Shown piece after piece: positions 11,889 to 21,075 of a stretch of 64,000 nucleotides of DNA. The stretch lies in the NCBI GenBank assembly GCA_003671025.1, contig QWPW01000006.1, forward strand, positions 45,083 through 109,082, written 5' to 3'. The DNA is from Planctomycetota bacterium. GTDB lineage: Bacteria > Planctomycetota > Phycisphaerae > Phycisphaerales > SM1A02. A model generated the notes under the pieces. It did no database searches and was not told the origin of the DNA. It saw nothing but the letters and a program-made list of their open reading frames with translations. The position numbers and the translations under genes were made by a program. How positions within the stretch are numbered: position 1 is the stretch's first letter; each line of letters opens with the position of its first letter.

Positions 11889-13721
11889 TTAGCTCGGAAG
11901 CGTTCCTTGCACAGGAAGCGCGGCGCCTCCGGCATAGTTGTCACTGCGCAAGACATAGAGCGCATGCTGCGCGCGACTGCAGGCGGTGAGGATCGCTTCG
12001 TACTCAACGTTGGCGCTCGCGCCCGCGACGTCGTGCAAGATGACGACTGCAGCCTCGAGCCCCTTGAAGCGATGCAGCGTTTCGTGGCGCAAACACGGCG
12101 GATCGGTGTCTTCGCGACGCACCGCGCGTTCGAGTGGAAGCAGGGGAATTCCTGCGATTTCGCCCCATCCCGCCAACACCGTGCGCTCGTACTTGAAGGG
12201 CGAGATCAGCGCGATGTCCTCCGCGCGCACGTCTTCCTCGTCAACGAGATGACGCACGATGCTCTCGATGGCGCGGCGTTGCGCAGCGATGTCGCCATGC
12301 GCGTACTCGGCCACGACTACCGTCTGTCCCGCGCGCATCGATGGCGGCGAAGTGAACTCCTCCATGCGCGCAGGGTTGAGCGATTTCAAGAACTCGCTGA
12401 TGGTCACGGAATTGCGCAGGTTCTCGCGCAGCTGCAAAGGCTGACCGAATCGAGCGCGCAGCTCTGCGTCTGGCGTTGCTTCGTAGAGCACTTGATTGCG
12501 ATCGTAGAAGAAGGCGACGCGCGTGCGAGGATTTGCACACAGCGCATCGAGCACGCGCATCATCGTGGGCGAAAAATCTTGCCCCTCATCCACGATGATC
12601 GAATCGAAGTGACCGAAGTCGCCTGCGTGTGCCGCGCGTTCGAGTGCAGTGAGCAACGCATCAAAGTACTCGGGCGTGTTTTCGTCGGCGGGGAGCTGGC
12701 AGCGTCCGTGCGCAGCGGCGGCGGCGAGCGCGTAGAGGCGCGCGACCACGCATTCGCGCGCGCGAATTTCATCGAGCGACGTGTCGTTGCGTACCGGATG
12801 CGCATGGAGTCGCGCCGTGAGCGCCGCCGCAAGAGGGATGTTGAAGCACAGCACCAACGTGCGTCGTTTCTGTGCCAAATCGCGATGCGCGCGATAGAGC
12901 GCCGCGTAAGTCTTGCCCGTGCCGGGATAGCCGTCAATCGACACGCGATCGATCCCATGCGCCGCATTCATGATGCTGCGCACCGGACGCAAGAAATCCG
13001 ATTCGACGAGGCGCGCGTTGCCGATTTCGTCGCGCACGCCCAGTTGTGTTCGTGTTGAGGGCAGTAGAAAACGCGCGACCAATTGCGCAACACACGACTC
13101 GGCGCCCAGCGACACTTCGGGATAGCGCTGCGCCAATGCTTGAAACAAGTCTTCGATTTCTCGGCGCAATACCGCGGGATTTCGGCATTTGGCCGCATCG
13201 AGAATGTGCTCGCGGATCTCCAACGGGAGCGCCTCGTCGGGCGCGTCTTCGTCTTTGCGCGCATGTTTGCGCGTGGGCTCTGGAAGAACTTCAGCGTCAA
13301 CCAGCGCGACCAGCCAACCATGGAGATAGGGTAGTTTCTTCGCGTCATGCATCGCGTGCTTGGACATCGCGCGCACCAACGCGTGCATTGATCCAACGGC
13401 TTGCTTGGGTGCGCCGCGGTGATCGATGCGAATTTCATCGCGCACCACCCGGTGCCAACCATGCTTCGCACTAAAGCGGTAATCGCCGCCCTTGACTTCG
13501 ATGACGATCATTCCGCGCGTGGGATCGATGACCAGAAAGTCGATCTCGCGCGTTCCCACGCGGTCGGGATCTTGCACCAACAGATTTTGAATCACGGTCC
13601 ACGACGTCTCCGCGAGCGCCTCTTCGAGCAACGCGCGAAAGACCAGTTCGGGTTGGTTGCTTGCGCGAGTCGCGCCGTCAGGCCACAACTCATCGGGGAC
13701 ACGAGGAAAGAATTCCGCCAT
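11889..13721 (-). CDS. NERD-domain SF1 helicase/ATPase
   Basis: NERD motif GTREIDFLVIDPTRGMIVIEVKGG; Walker A GYPGTGKT; motif II VDEGQDF; LHRFKGLEAAVVIL; SRAQHALYVL. Confidence 0.85.
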   Translation of the reverse strand: MAEFFPRVPDELWPDGATRASNQPELVFRALLEEALAETSWTVIQNLLVQDPDRVGTREIDFLVIDPTRGMIVIEVKGGDYRFSAKHGWHRVVRDEIRIDHRGAPKQAVGSMHALVRAMSKHAMHDAKKLPYLHGWLVALVDAEVLPEPTRKHARKDEDAPDEALPLEIREHILDAAKCRNPAVLRREIEDLFQALAQRYPEVSLGAESCVAQLVARFLLPSTRTQLGVRDEIGNARLVESDFLRPVRSIMNAAHGIDRVSIDGYPGTGKTYAALYRAHRDLAQKRRTLVLCFNIPLAAALTARLHAHPVRNDTSLDEIRARECVVARLYALAAAAAHGRCQLPADENTPEYFDALLTALERAAHAGDFGHFDSIIVDEGQDFSPTMMRVLDALCANPRTRVAFFYDRNQVLYEATPDAELRARFGQPLQLRENLRNSVTISEFLKSLNPARMEEFTSPPSMRAGQTVVVAEYAHGDIAAQRRAIESIVRHLVDEEDVRAEDIALISPFKYERTVLAGWGEIAGIPLLPLERAVRREDTDPPCLRHETLHRFKGLEAAVVILHDVAGASANVEYEAILTACSRAQHALYVLRSDNYAGGAALPVQGTLPS

Positions 13722-13795
13722 GCGGGCGAGTGTATCGCGAGCACTTCGCGCCAAGGTCAATCCTCGTGATTGAGCCGAACCCGACGCATCATTTA

Positions 13796-13830
13796 CATAA
13801 AAGAACGGAGCGCGTCCTGCGACGCGCTCC
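13796..13830 (-). terminator. Terminator after ftsK (minus strand)
   Basis: 10-bp perfect stem ggagcgcgtc-ctgc-gacgcgctcc with T-rich tract (gttctttta) on the minus-strand 3' side. Confidence 0.75.
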
Positions 13831-13882
13831 GAAGTATTGATCTTGTTTTCAAGGCCTTTGCGGCCAGTGCCACTCGCGGCGT

Positions 13883-16522
13883 TTACTCGTCGTCGCTGTC
13901 CTCTTCATCGTGGAAGCGCAGCGCGTCATCGTTGTCGACGCTGTTGGCGTAACTCTTCTGGAACACCGTGCCCTTGAGCTCGGATTCGTCGCGCATCTCT
14001 TTCATGCGCGCCCATTCTTCCATGGTCACCACCACTTCACGCGCGACCGAACCCTTGTGATCGCCGAGGATTCCCGCTTGCCCCATCTGATCCACCAAAC
14101 GCGAGGCGCGGCCGTAGCCAATCGCGAGACGTCGTTGCAGCAACGACACGCTGCCGCGACCCGACTCGATCATGATCTCAACTGCGGAGTCGAACATCGG
14201 GTCGCGTTCGAGTTCGCCATTGTTCAGCGCCACGTTTTCGCCACCGTCGCCGCCAGTGTTGCCGATCGCGCCCGAGCGAATCGTGAGCAGTTGTCGCTCG
14301 AAACTCGGCGCAGCAACAGTCTTGAGAAACTTGGTGACCGCACGCGCTTCCTTGTCTTCGACCAACGTGCCTTGTGATCGACGCGCATCAGTTTGGGTTG
14401 GCGTCACCACCAACATGTCGCCTTGACCGAGCAGCAATTCCGCGCCCTTCTGATCGAGCACGATGCGACTGTCGGTGCCGCTGGCCACTTTGAAACTCAC
14501 GCGGCAAGGCATGTTCGATTTGATGAGGCCAGTGACGACGGTCGCTTGCGGACGCTGGGTGGCGAGGATGAGATGGATGCCCACCGCGCGCGCCTTCTGC
14601 GCGATACGCACGATCGACGTCTCGACCTCTTTGTTGGTCATCATGAGATCGGCGAGCTCGTCGATCACGAAGACCATGTAGGCCATCTTCTTGGGGACCT
14701 TGGCCCATTCGATCTCGTCGCTGGGACTCATGCGCTCGCGCAGTTCGGTTTCGCCGAGTTCGTTGAACGAACGAATGTCGCGCACGCCTGCTTCTTTGAG
14801 CAGTTCGTATCGCTCTTCCATCTTGGTCACGGCCCATTCGAGGATCGCCGCGGCCTTGGACATCTCAGTGACCACGGGGCACGCAAGATGCGGAATCTCG
14901 CTGAATTGCGCCATTTCCACCATCTTGGGGTCGACCAACACCAGCTTGAGTTCATCGGGACGCTTGGTGTACAGCCACGACATGATGATCGTGTTCATGC
15001 ACACCGACTTGCCCGAACCCGTCGTGCCCGCGATGAGCATGTGCGGCATCTTGGTGAGATCAAGCACGAGTGGCTCGCCCGCGGAATCTTTGCCCAAGAA
15101 CATGGGGAGCATCATTCCTGCGGCGTGACCGCTGGACATGAGTTCCTTCAAGCGCACTTTTTCCTTCTGCTTGTTGGGCACTTCGATGCCCACCGAGGTG
15201 CGACCAACCATGTTGGGAATGATGCGCACGTTGGGAGCTTGCAGCGCACGCGCGATGTCTTTGGCAATCGTCTCGAGTCGCGCGACTCGCGTGCCCGCCG
15301 CGAGTTCCACCGAGAACAGCGTGACCACTGGACCAGATTCGATGTGGGTGATTTCGCCTTCGATTCCGTACTCCGCCAACGTGCGCGTCAAGAGTTCCGC
15401 TTGTTCGCGCACGAACACTTCCATCTTGACTGAGTAGTTTCCCTCGGGTTCTTCCAGCAAATCGAGGGTGGGGAATTGGTAGCCCGAGTAATCCGGAGTG
15501 CGCGGAATGTCTTGATCGCGCAGCTTCACCACCGACACCTTCGCGGTCATCTTGATGGGGAGCTTCTCGATCTTCGCGCGCAGTTCATCTTCGGAAAGCG
15601 GTGAACGCTCGACGACATCATTCGTGGGTTTAGTTTCAACCACGCTCTTGCTCGCCGTCGTGCCGCCATCGGTCGCGTCGATCTCATCGATGTCGCTGAC
15701 ATCATCGTCTTCGTATTCGTCGAGGTCTTCATCTTCATCAGCGTCGACGAGTTCATCGTTGTCGAGAGGCTTGGCCACTGCGATCGCTGGACGCGCCGAG
15801 GCGCGACGCGCGCGTGACGAGGGAACGGGCGCGGTTTGCGGAAACATCGAAGAAACCCGCTCGCGCAGCGCGTTTGCGTGTCCCTTCCAATCGGTCTCCC
15901 ACACTGGCGCGAGGAACGAGAGCGCGCGCGCAACTGCTCCAGGCACCATGAACACCAACGCATCGGCCGCAACAACGGCGCCGATGGAAAGCGCGCTCAG
16001 CAGAATGAGTGACGATCCGACGGGACCAAAGCGCCAATGCAATTCATCAGCGAACCACATGGGCACGATGCCCGCGTCAACACCAGTGAGTGGGCCAACG
16101 GTGGGGAACCACTCGGCATGCAACGCACCAAACGCAGCCATCGCGAGAAGGCAACCGACGAAGCGCACGAATGGATGCGTGAGCGTTTTCCCGAGCGCGA
16201 CAAACACCATGAGCACGCCGAGGTAGATCACCGGCAGCCACACGCCAAAGCCGAACGTGAAGTTGAGGCTGTACGCAACCGCCGCGCCGAACTTGCCGCA
16301 GAGATTGAGCGGCGGATCGGTCGGGATCGCCACCACATGCGTGGGCCAATCAGAGGAGCGGAAGCTCGCGAGACTCGCGAGCAATCCGGTGTACAGCGCC
16401 GCCGCGAGTACCCACAGAATGCGTCGACGCGCAAGGTCGCGGCTCTCGACAGGAGTGGTGACATCGGTATCAACCTCAGACGCGCTCGAACGCGCTGAGG
16501 AGTTCTTTGAGGACTTGGCCAT
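13883..16522 (-). CDS. ftsK: DNA translocase FtsK/SpoIIIE
   Basis: Four N-terminal TM segments, acidic linker, MPHMLIAGTTGSGKSVCMNTII, IDELADLMM, ATQRPQATVVTGLIKSNMPCRVSFKVAS, C-terminal gamma domain. Confidence 0.96.
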   Translation of the reverse strand: MAKSSKNSSARSSASEVDTDVTTPVESRDLARRRILWVLAAALYTGLLASLASFRSSDWPTHVVAIPTDPPLNLCGKFGAAVAYSLNFTFGFGVWLPVIYLGVLMVFVALGKTLTHPFVRFVGCLLAMAAFGALHAEWFPTVGPLTGVDAGIVPMWFADELHWRFGPVGSSLILLSALSIGAVVAADALVFMVPGAVARALSFLAPVWETDWKGHANALRERVSSMFPQTAPVPSSRARRASARPAIAVAKPLDNDELVDADEDEDLDEYEDDDVSDIDEIDATDGGTTASKSVVETKPTNDVVERSPLSEDELRAKIEKLPIKMTAKVSVVKLRDQDIPRTPDYSGYQFPTLDLLEEPEGNYSVKMEVFVREQAELLTRTLAEYGIEGEITHIESGPVVTLFSVELAAGTRVARLETIAKDIARALQAPNVRIIPNMVGRTSVGIEVPNKQKEKVRLKELMSSGHAAGMMLPMFLGKDSAGEPLVLDLTKMPHMLIAGTTGSGKSVCMNTIIMSWLYTKRPDELKLVLVDPKMVEMAQFSEIPHLACPVVTEMSKAAAILEWAVTKMEERYELLKEAGVRDIRSFNELGETELRERMSPSDEIEWAKVPKKMAYMVFVIDELADLMMTNKEVETSIVRIAQKARAVGIHLILATQRPQATVVTGLIKSNMPCRVSFKVASGTDSRIVLDQKGAELLLGQGDMLVVTPTQTDARRSQGTLVEDKEARAVTKFLKTVAAPSFERQLLTIRSGAIGNTGGDGGENVALNNGELERDPMFDSAVEIMIESGRGSVSLLQRRLAIGYGRASRLVDQMGQAGILGDHKGSVAREVVVTMEEWARMKEMRDESELKGTVFQKSYANSVDNDDALRFHDEEDSDDE

Positions 16523-16649
16523 GGGCTCGATATCGGCTGAACTCGCGCGAAACGGCCAACTGTTCGCATGCGCCAAGGAGCAACGGCCACGAGTCGCGCG
16601 AGCATCGCCTTCGCGCCCATCAACCGCCCGCGCGCGGTAGGCTTCCGCC

Positions 16650-17060
16650 ATGTACTTTCGGCTCGTCGATCGCTTTCTCGAACTGAGTGACACCCAAGCG
16701 GTGGGCATCAAAAATGTGACCGCCGCCGAGGAGTACCTCCAAGATCATTTCCCAGGATTTCCCGTGCTTCCCGGCGTCTTCATGGTCGAAGCGCTGACCC
16801 AAGCAGCGCGCGCGGTGCTAGAAAAACGCGGCCATCGCCGCATGGTGTTGGGCGAAGTGAAGGCGTTGCGCTACGGCAGTTTCGTTCGTCCTGGTGAGAC
16901 TTTGCGCGTCGAAGTCTCACTCGACAAAGCGCGCGAAGACGGAACATTCGTCTTCAAAGCGCAAGGAACAGTCGTGCGCGGAGTCGGTCTCGCGCAAGCC
17001 GAGTCGCCTGCCGAGACAGCCGTCTCGGGTCGCCTTATACTGCGCCCCCTTCGCGCCTGA
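16650..17060 (+). CDS. 3-hydroxyacyl-ACP dehydratase FabZ-like
   Basis: Hotdog signature DHFPGFPVLPGVFMVEALTQ. Confidence 0.88.
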   Translation: MYFRLVDRFLELSDTQAVGIKNVTAAEEYLQDHFPGFPVLPGVFMVEALTQAARAVLEKRGHRRMVLGEVKALRYGSFVRPGETLRVEVSLDKAREDGTFVFKAQGTVVRGVGLAQAESPAETAVSGRLILRPLRA

Positions 17061-17119
17061 GCGCTCAAGATCTCTTGAGTTGCGTGCGCAAAGTTTGACC
17101 CCAATTGGAGACTTTTTAG

Positions 17120-17524
17120 ATGGCGCAAAGCCGCGACGAAATTGAAGCCGCTGTTCGTGATGTGTTGATCGACGCTCTCGGTGTTGATGAGGAAGATGTG
17201 GTCGAGACTGCGACGCTCAAGGGCGATCTCGGTGCGGAAAGCATCGACTATCTCGACATCGTGTTTCGCCTCGAGAAGAAATTCACCACCGCGGAGAAGC
17301 CGTTCAAGATCGCGCAAGGCGAACTGTTCCCCGAGAATCTGATGACGGATCCGTCGTTGGTGGAGAACGGCAAGATCACCGCCAAGGGCATCGCGATGCT
17401 CAAGGAAAAGGTTCCGCACGTGGCGCTGGGCGCGTTCGAATCTGATCCGCAAGTCACCAAGTTGGCGGGGCTGTTTACGGTGAAGAGCCTGTGCGACTTC
17501 GTGCAAACCAAACTGGGGAAATGA
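17120..17524 (+). CDS. Acyl carrier protein, elongated
   Basis: ACP fold with GAESIDYLDIVFRLEKKF attachment motif and ~45-residue insertion. Confidence 0.85.
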   Translation: MAQSRDEIEAAVRDVLIDALGVDEEDVVETATLKGDLGAESIDYLDIVFRLEKKFTTAEKPFKIAQGELFPENLMTDPSLVENGKITAKGIAMLKEKVPHVALGAFESDPQVTKLAGLFTVKSLCDFVQTKLGK

Positions 17525-18049
17525 ATGCGGTGGATGTGGATCGACAGGGTCATCACGTTTGAGCCGAAGCATCGGCTTGTCGCGGTGAAGAACGTTTCCC
17601 TGGCCGAAGAACATCTCCATCAACACTTCGCCGCCGAGCCTGGTCTGGCGAGCGCGCCGGTGATGCCCAACTCGCTCATCCTCGAGGGAATGGCGCAAAC
17701 CGCGGGCATTCTCGTGGGCAGCGTGCATGACTTTCGCGAGAAGGTTGTGTTGGCCAAGGTCACCTCGGCCACATTTGAACGCGACGTGTTGCCTGGCGAA
17801 ACTATTCGCTACGACGCCACCATCGAACGCATGGATGAGATGGGCGCAAGCACCATCGGCGTGGTCGATCGCTTCTCGTTTGTCGACAACGCGTGGGCGC
17901 CTGTCGGGCGAATCGAGTTGATGTTCAGTCATCTCGATCAGAACCGCGCGGGCACGGAGTTTCCAGAAGAGAACTTCGTCTTCGGCGAGAACTTCGCGAC
18001 CCTGCTCGAAGGGGCGGGACTGCGCAAAGCTGGCGTCAAGAAGGACTGA
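17525..18049 (+). CDS. FabZ/FabA-like hotdog dehydratase, divergent
   Basis: EHLHQHFAAEPGLASAPVMPNSLILEGMAQTAG; immediately after the ACP stop. Confidence 0.82.
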   Translation: MRWMWIDRVITFEPKHRLVAVKNVSLAEEHLHQHFAAEPGLASAPVMPNSLILEGMAQTAGILVGSVHDFREKVVLAKVTSATFERDVLPGETIRYDATIERMDEMGASTIGVVDRFSFVDNAWAPVGRIELMFSHLDQNRAGTEFPEENFVFGENFATLLEGAGLRKAGVKKD

Positions 18050-18121
18050 GCGGGCGCGATGCGGTGGGTGCGGACTTTCGTTAACACTCACCATCGTCTA
18101 CTGCGCAGAGCCTAAGCTCGT

Positions 18122-18352
18122 GGGCGGAAGCGCCCGCGCTCAACACACATCACAAAAATGCGGCGCGCCCCGCGGATATCGCGGGGCGCTGCCTGTCATG
18201 AGCGGGACGGGGTGCTCCTCAGCCACCCCGTCCCACACGGAGTTTTGGAGCCCTGATCGGGGAGGCGTTCCGATACAGGGCCGATCCAAAGTCGAGTCCC
18301 AGTGCGGGGAGTCGAATCTGTCACGGTCGCGGAGTCCCTTACGCGACGGTGA
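18122..18352. ncRNA. Candidate structured RNA or regulatory element: consecutive strong stem-loops between the hotdog gene and coaD
   Basis: Hairpins 18122-18135, 18165-18189 (10 bp), 18204-18234 (11 bp), 18251-18280, 18320-18352; minus-strand T-run follows the 18165-18189 hairpin. Confidence 0.45.
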
Positions 18353-18471
18353 CTTGAATAGAGTGAGTTCCAGCGCGCGCAATGCAAGCGCATGCGTGCG
18401 TGTGTCGCAATTGGGGTGCTCGTCTGCGCAGCCTGTGCGGGTTGCTCGTAGGGCGAGTCCCGTAGGATGCG

Positions 18472-19032
18472 TTGGTGGCACGACATCTTGCGATTTACAC
18501 CGGCTCGTTTGATCCGATCACCCTTGGTCACCTTGATGTGCTTGCGCGCAGTCGAGGGCTGTTCGATGAAGTCGTCGTGGCCATCGGGCGCAATCCCAAT
18601 AAGGAGGCGCTCTTTAGTTTCGACGAGCGTCTCGCGTTGGCGCGGGCGTTGGTGAGCGAGATGCTCGCGAGCAATCCCGTGGGCGCGCAGATTCGCGTCG
18701 AGCATTACACCGGTCTCACCGTGGATTACGCCAAGAGCGTCGGCGCATGCGCCATTGTGCGCGGAATTCGCAACATCACGGATCTCGCGAATGAGTGCCA
18801 ACTCGCGATCACCAATCGTCAAGTCGCCGCGATCGAAACGGTGTTCATCGTGACTGGCGAAAACTTCGCGTACACCAGTTCGAGCCTCATCAAACAGATC
18901 GCGGCGTTGGGCGGTTCGCTCGATTCGCTTTCGAGTTTGGTTCCGCCGTTGGTGATCGAAGCGCTGCGGATCAAACGCGGCGATCGCAGCAATCCGCTGG
19001 GACGTTTGGTGCGCGACGAACTCGTCGAGTGA
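18472..19032 (+). CDS. coaD: Pantetheine-phosphate adenylyltransferase
   Basis: AIYTGSFDPITLGHLDVLARS; VRGIRNITDLANECQLA; TTG/GTG start. Confidence 0.95.
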   Translation: MVARHLAIYTGSFDPITLGHLDVLARSRGLFDEVVVAIGRNPNKEALFSFDERLALARALVSEMLASNPVGAQIRVEHYTGLTVDYAKSVGACAIVRGIRNITDLANECQLAITNRQVAAIETVFIVTGENFAYTSSSLIKQIAALGGSLDSLSSLVPPLVIEALRIKRGDRSNPLGRLVRDELVE

Positions 19033-19128
19033 GCGCAATCAGTGTGCGGCAAGTGCGGCCCAGAAAACGCGCGCACACCGCACCCATGATCGATCGAACG
19101 CGCGACTTCACTCGCTACTCTGCTGCGC

Positions 19129-19812
19129 ATGTCCGCCACTGTTCGCGTCATCTCGCTGGGAACTCTCGCCGCAAATCCTCTGTGGGGAGAACGCGGAGCC
19201 GTGCGTCCGCCGCACGCGACCACTTCACTCATCGTCGCGGGCAAGGTCAAGATTCTTGTTGATCCATCGCTGCCCGCGCAAGCATTGCTGCCGCGACTCG
19301 CCGAGCGTGCGGGCATCGCCTCCAGTGAGATTACCCACGTGTTTCTCACGTGCCTCAATCCGATTCATCGTCGTGGCATCATTGCCTTTGAGCATGCGCA
19401 GTGGCTTGTGTGCGAACGCGAGCGCGAGGCGATCGGCATTCAGCTCATCGCGTCGATCAAAGAAGCGCATGCCGCGGGTGATGAGGATCTGGTGCGCACC
19501 ATTGCGCAAGAAGTCGCGCTGGTCGAGCGCACGGTTGCCGCGCCCGACAAGTTGGCGCAGGGCGTTGATTTGTTTCCACTTCCGGGCGTGACTCCGGGGC
19601 TCGCGGGATTGCTGCTTCCGGGCGCAGGCGCAACCACACTTGTTGCGGGCGACGCGGTGGTCACGGTCGAACATCTCGCGGCTGGACAGGTGATTTCGCC
19701 TTGTTATGACCTCGAAGCCGCGCACGAGAGTTTCAAAGAGGCAGTCGAGATCGCGGACTGGATCGTGTGCGGACGAGACAACATCGTGGCCAATCAAACG
19801 CGAAGATTCTGA
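19129..19812 (+). CDS. Metallo-beta-lactamase-fold protein with degenerate metal motif
   Basis: Overall MBL-like layout (HVFLTCLNPIHRRGI, LFPLPGVTPGLAGLLL, VVAGDAVV) but lacks HxHxDH. Confidence 0.65.
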   Translation: MSATVRVISLGTLAANPLWGERGAVRPPHATTSLIVAGKVKILVDPSLPAQALLPRLAERAGIASSEITHVFLTCLNPIHRRGIIAFEHAQWLVCEREREAIGIQLIASIKEAHAAGDEDLVRTIAQEVALVERTVAAPDKLAQGVDLFPLPGVTPGLAGLLLPGAGATTLVAGDAVVTVEHLAAGQVISPCYDLEAAHESFKEAVEIADWIVCGRDNIVANQTRRF

Positions 19813-19875
19813 GCGACGCGTCCATTCTCGCGCGACGTTTCGCAACGCGGCAACGGTTCTCTATCATGACGATCC

Positions 19876-20850
19876 ATGTCGCGATCTCTGCCTGACGGAC
19901 GACCAATTGCCAGCGGCACTTCGCCTACGAGTGAAGCGCGCGCGCTCACTTCGCCTGCGACAACTCCACCAACATCTCAAGCACAAAACTGGATCGGAGC
20001 CGATCCGCGCGTGGCGCCAGTCACATTGCGCACGCTGCAACGCGCGATGCGTGAGCGCAAGACCTTCGCATGTTTGACCTGTTACGACGCGACCACCGCG
20101 CGTTGGCTCGAGCGCGCCGGCGTGCCCGTGTTGCTGGTAGGCGACACCGCGGCCGAGATGATTCTCGGATTTCCCAACACCCTTCATGCGCCGCTTGATT
20201 TTCTGATCTTGCTCACTGCCGCGGTCAAACGCGGCGCGCCGCGCACCTTGGTCATGGCCGACATGCCCTTCATGAGTTACCAAGTCAGCGACAGCGAAGG
20301 CGTGCGCAACGCGGGCCGATTCATGACCGAGGGAATGTGCGACGCGGTCAAACTTGAGGTTGATGCGTCATTCGCTCCGCTGGTGCAACTGATGACGCGC
20401 GCGGGTGTGCCCGTAGTCGCACACATCGGCTCGCGGCCGCAGCACGCCAAGCAAATCGGCGGATACATCGCGGCGGGAAAGACCGCGGAAAGCGCGCTCA
20501 AGATTCTCGACGACGCCGACGCGATGCTCGCGGCGGGCGCGTCGATGCTGCTCGTTGAAGCGACGCCGATTGAAGTCACGCAGGAAATCGTGCGTCGCGC
20601 GCAGGTGCCGGTCATCGGCTGCGGCGCGGGCGTTGGCTGTCATGGGCAGGTGGTGGTCACTCACGACCTTCTCGGGCTCAGCGATCGCCAGCCGCCATTT
20701 GCGCAACCACTTCTGGCGATGGGAAAGCAGCTCACCGAGATGGCCGATAGTTGGAAAGAGCGCGTCGCCAACGGCGAGCTCGGAGAACACCCGTATGCGT
20801 TGAGCGATGAGCAACGCGCTGATTTTTTGCGGCGAATCGGTCGCGACTGA
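19876..20850 (+). CDS. panB: 3-methyl-2-oxobutanoate hydroxymethyltransferase
   Basis: TCYDATTARWLERAGVPVLLVGDTAAEMILG; IGCGAGVGCHGQVVVTHDLLGL. Confidence 0.9.
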   Translation: MSRSLPDGRPIASGTSPTSEARALTSPATTPPTSQAQNWIGADPRVAPVTLRTLQRAMRERKTFACLTCYDATTARWLERAGVPVLLVGDTAAEMILGFPNTLHAPLDFLILLTAAVKRGAPRTLVMADMPFMSYQVSDSEGVRNAGRFMTEGMCDAVKLEVDASFAPLVQLMTRAGVPVVAHIGSRPQHAKQIGGYIAAGKTAESALKILDDADAMLAAGASMLLVEATPIEVTQEIVRRAQVPVIGCGAGVGCHGQVVVTHDLLGLSDRQPPFAQPLLAMGKQLTEMADSWKERVANGELGEHPYALSDEQRADFLRRIGRD

Positions 20851-20876
20851 ACACGGCTGAACATCACTGAACATGG
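20847..20876. repeat. 10-bp tandem repeat x3 overlapping panB stop codon
   Basis: ctgaacacgg ctgaacatca ctgaacatgg. Confidence 0.7.
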
Positions 20877-21075
20877 CCGAGCCGCGATTCGCTCGCGACT
20901 TTGGGTACGACAGGCACAGGGAAGCGCGCGTGAGATTGCCGTCCATCGATCAACGATGTCGTGCAACCGCCGCCGCGCACGAGCGAATGAATCGTCGCCG
21001 AGGATTGGTTGCAATCGCGAGTACGCCGTTGCGTCCACGCCAACGAAACTCTGCCATCGAATGCGAACCAATGCC

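Noticed and set aside
11061-13058. 665-aa plus-strand ORF
   Set aside because: Antisense to pcp, cytosine deaminase and NERD helicase, all with clear motifs
18190-18240. Hammerhead-like CTGAGGAG on the minus strand within the coaD-upstream hairpins
   Set aside because: No matching GAAA core element nearby and the motif lies in the loop of a perfect hairpin
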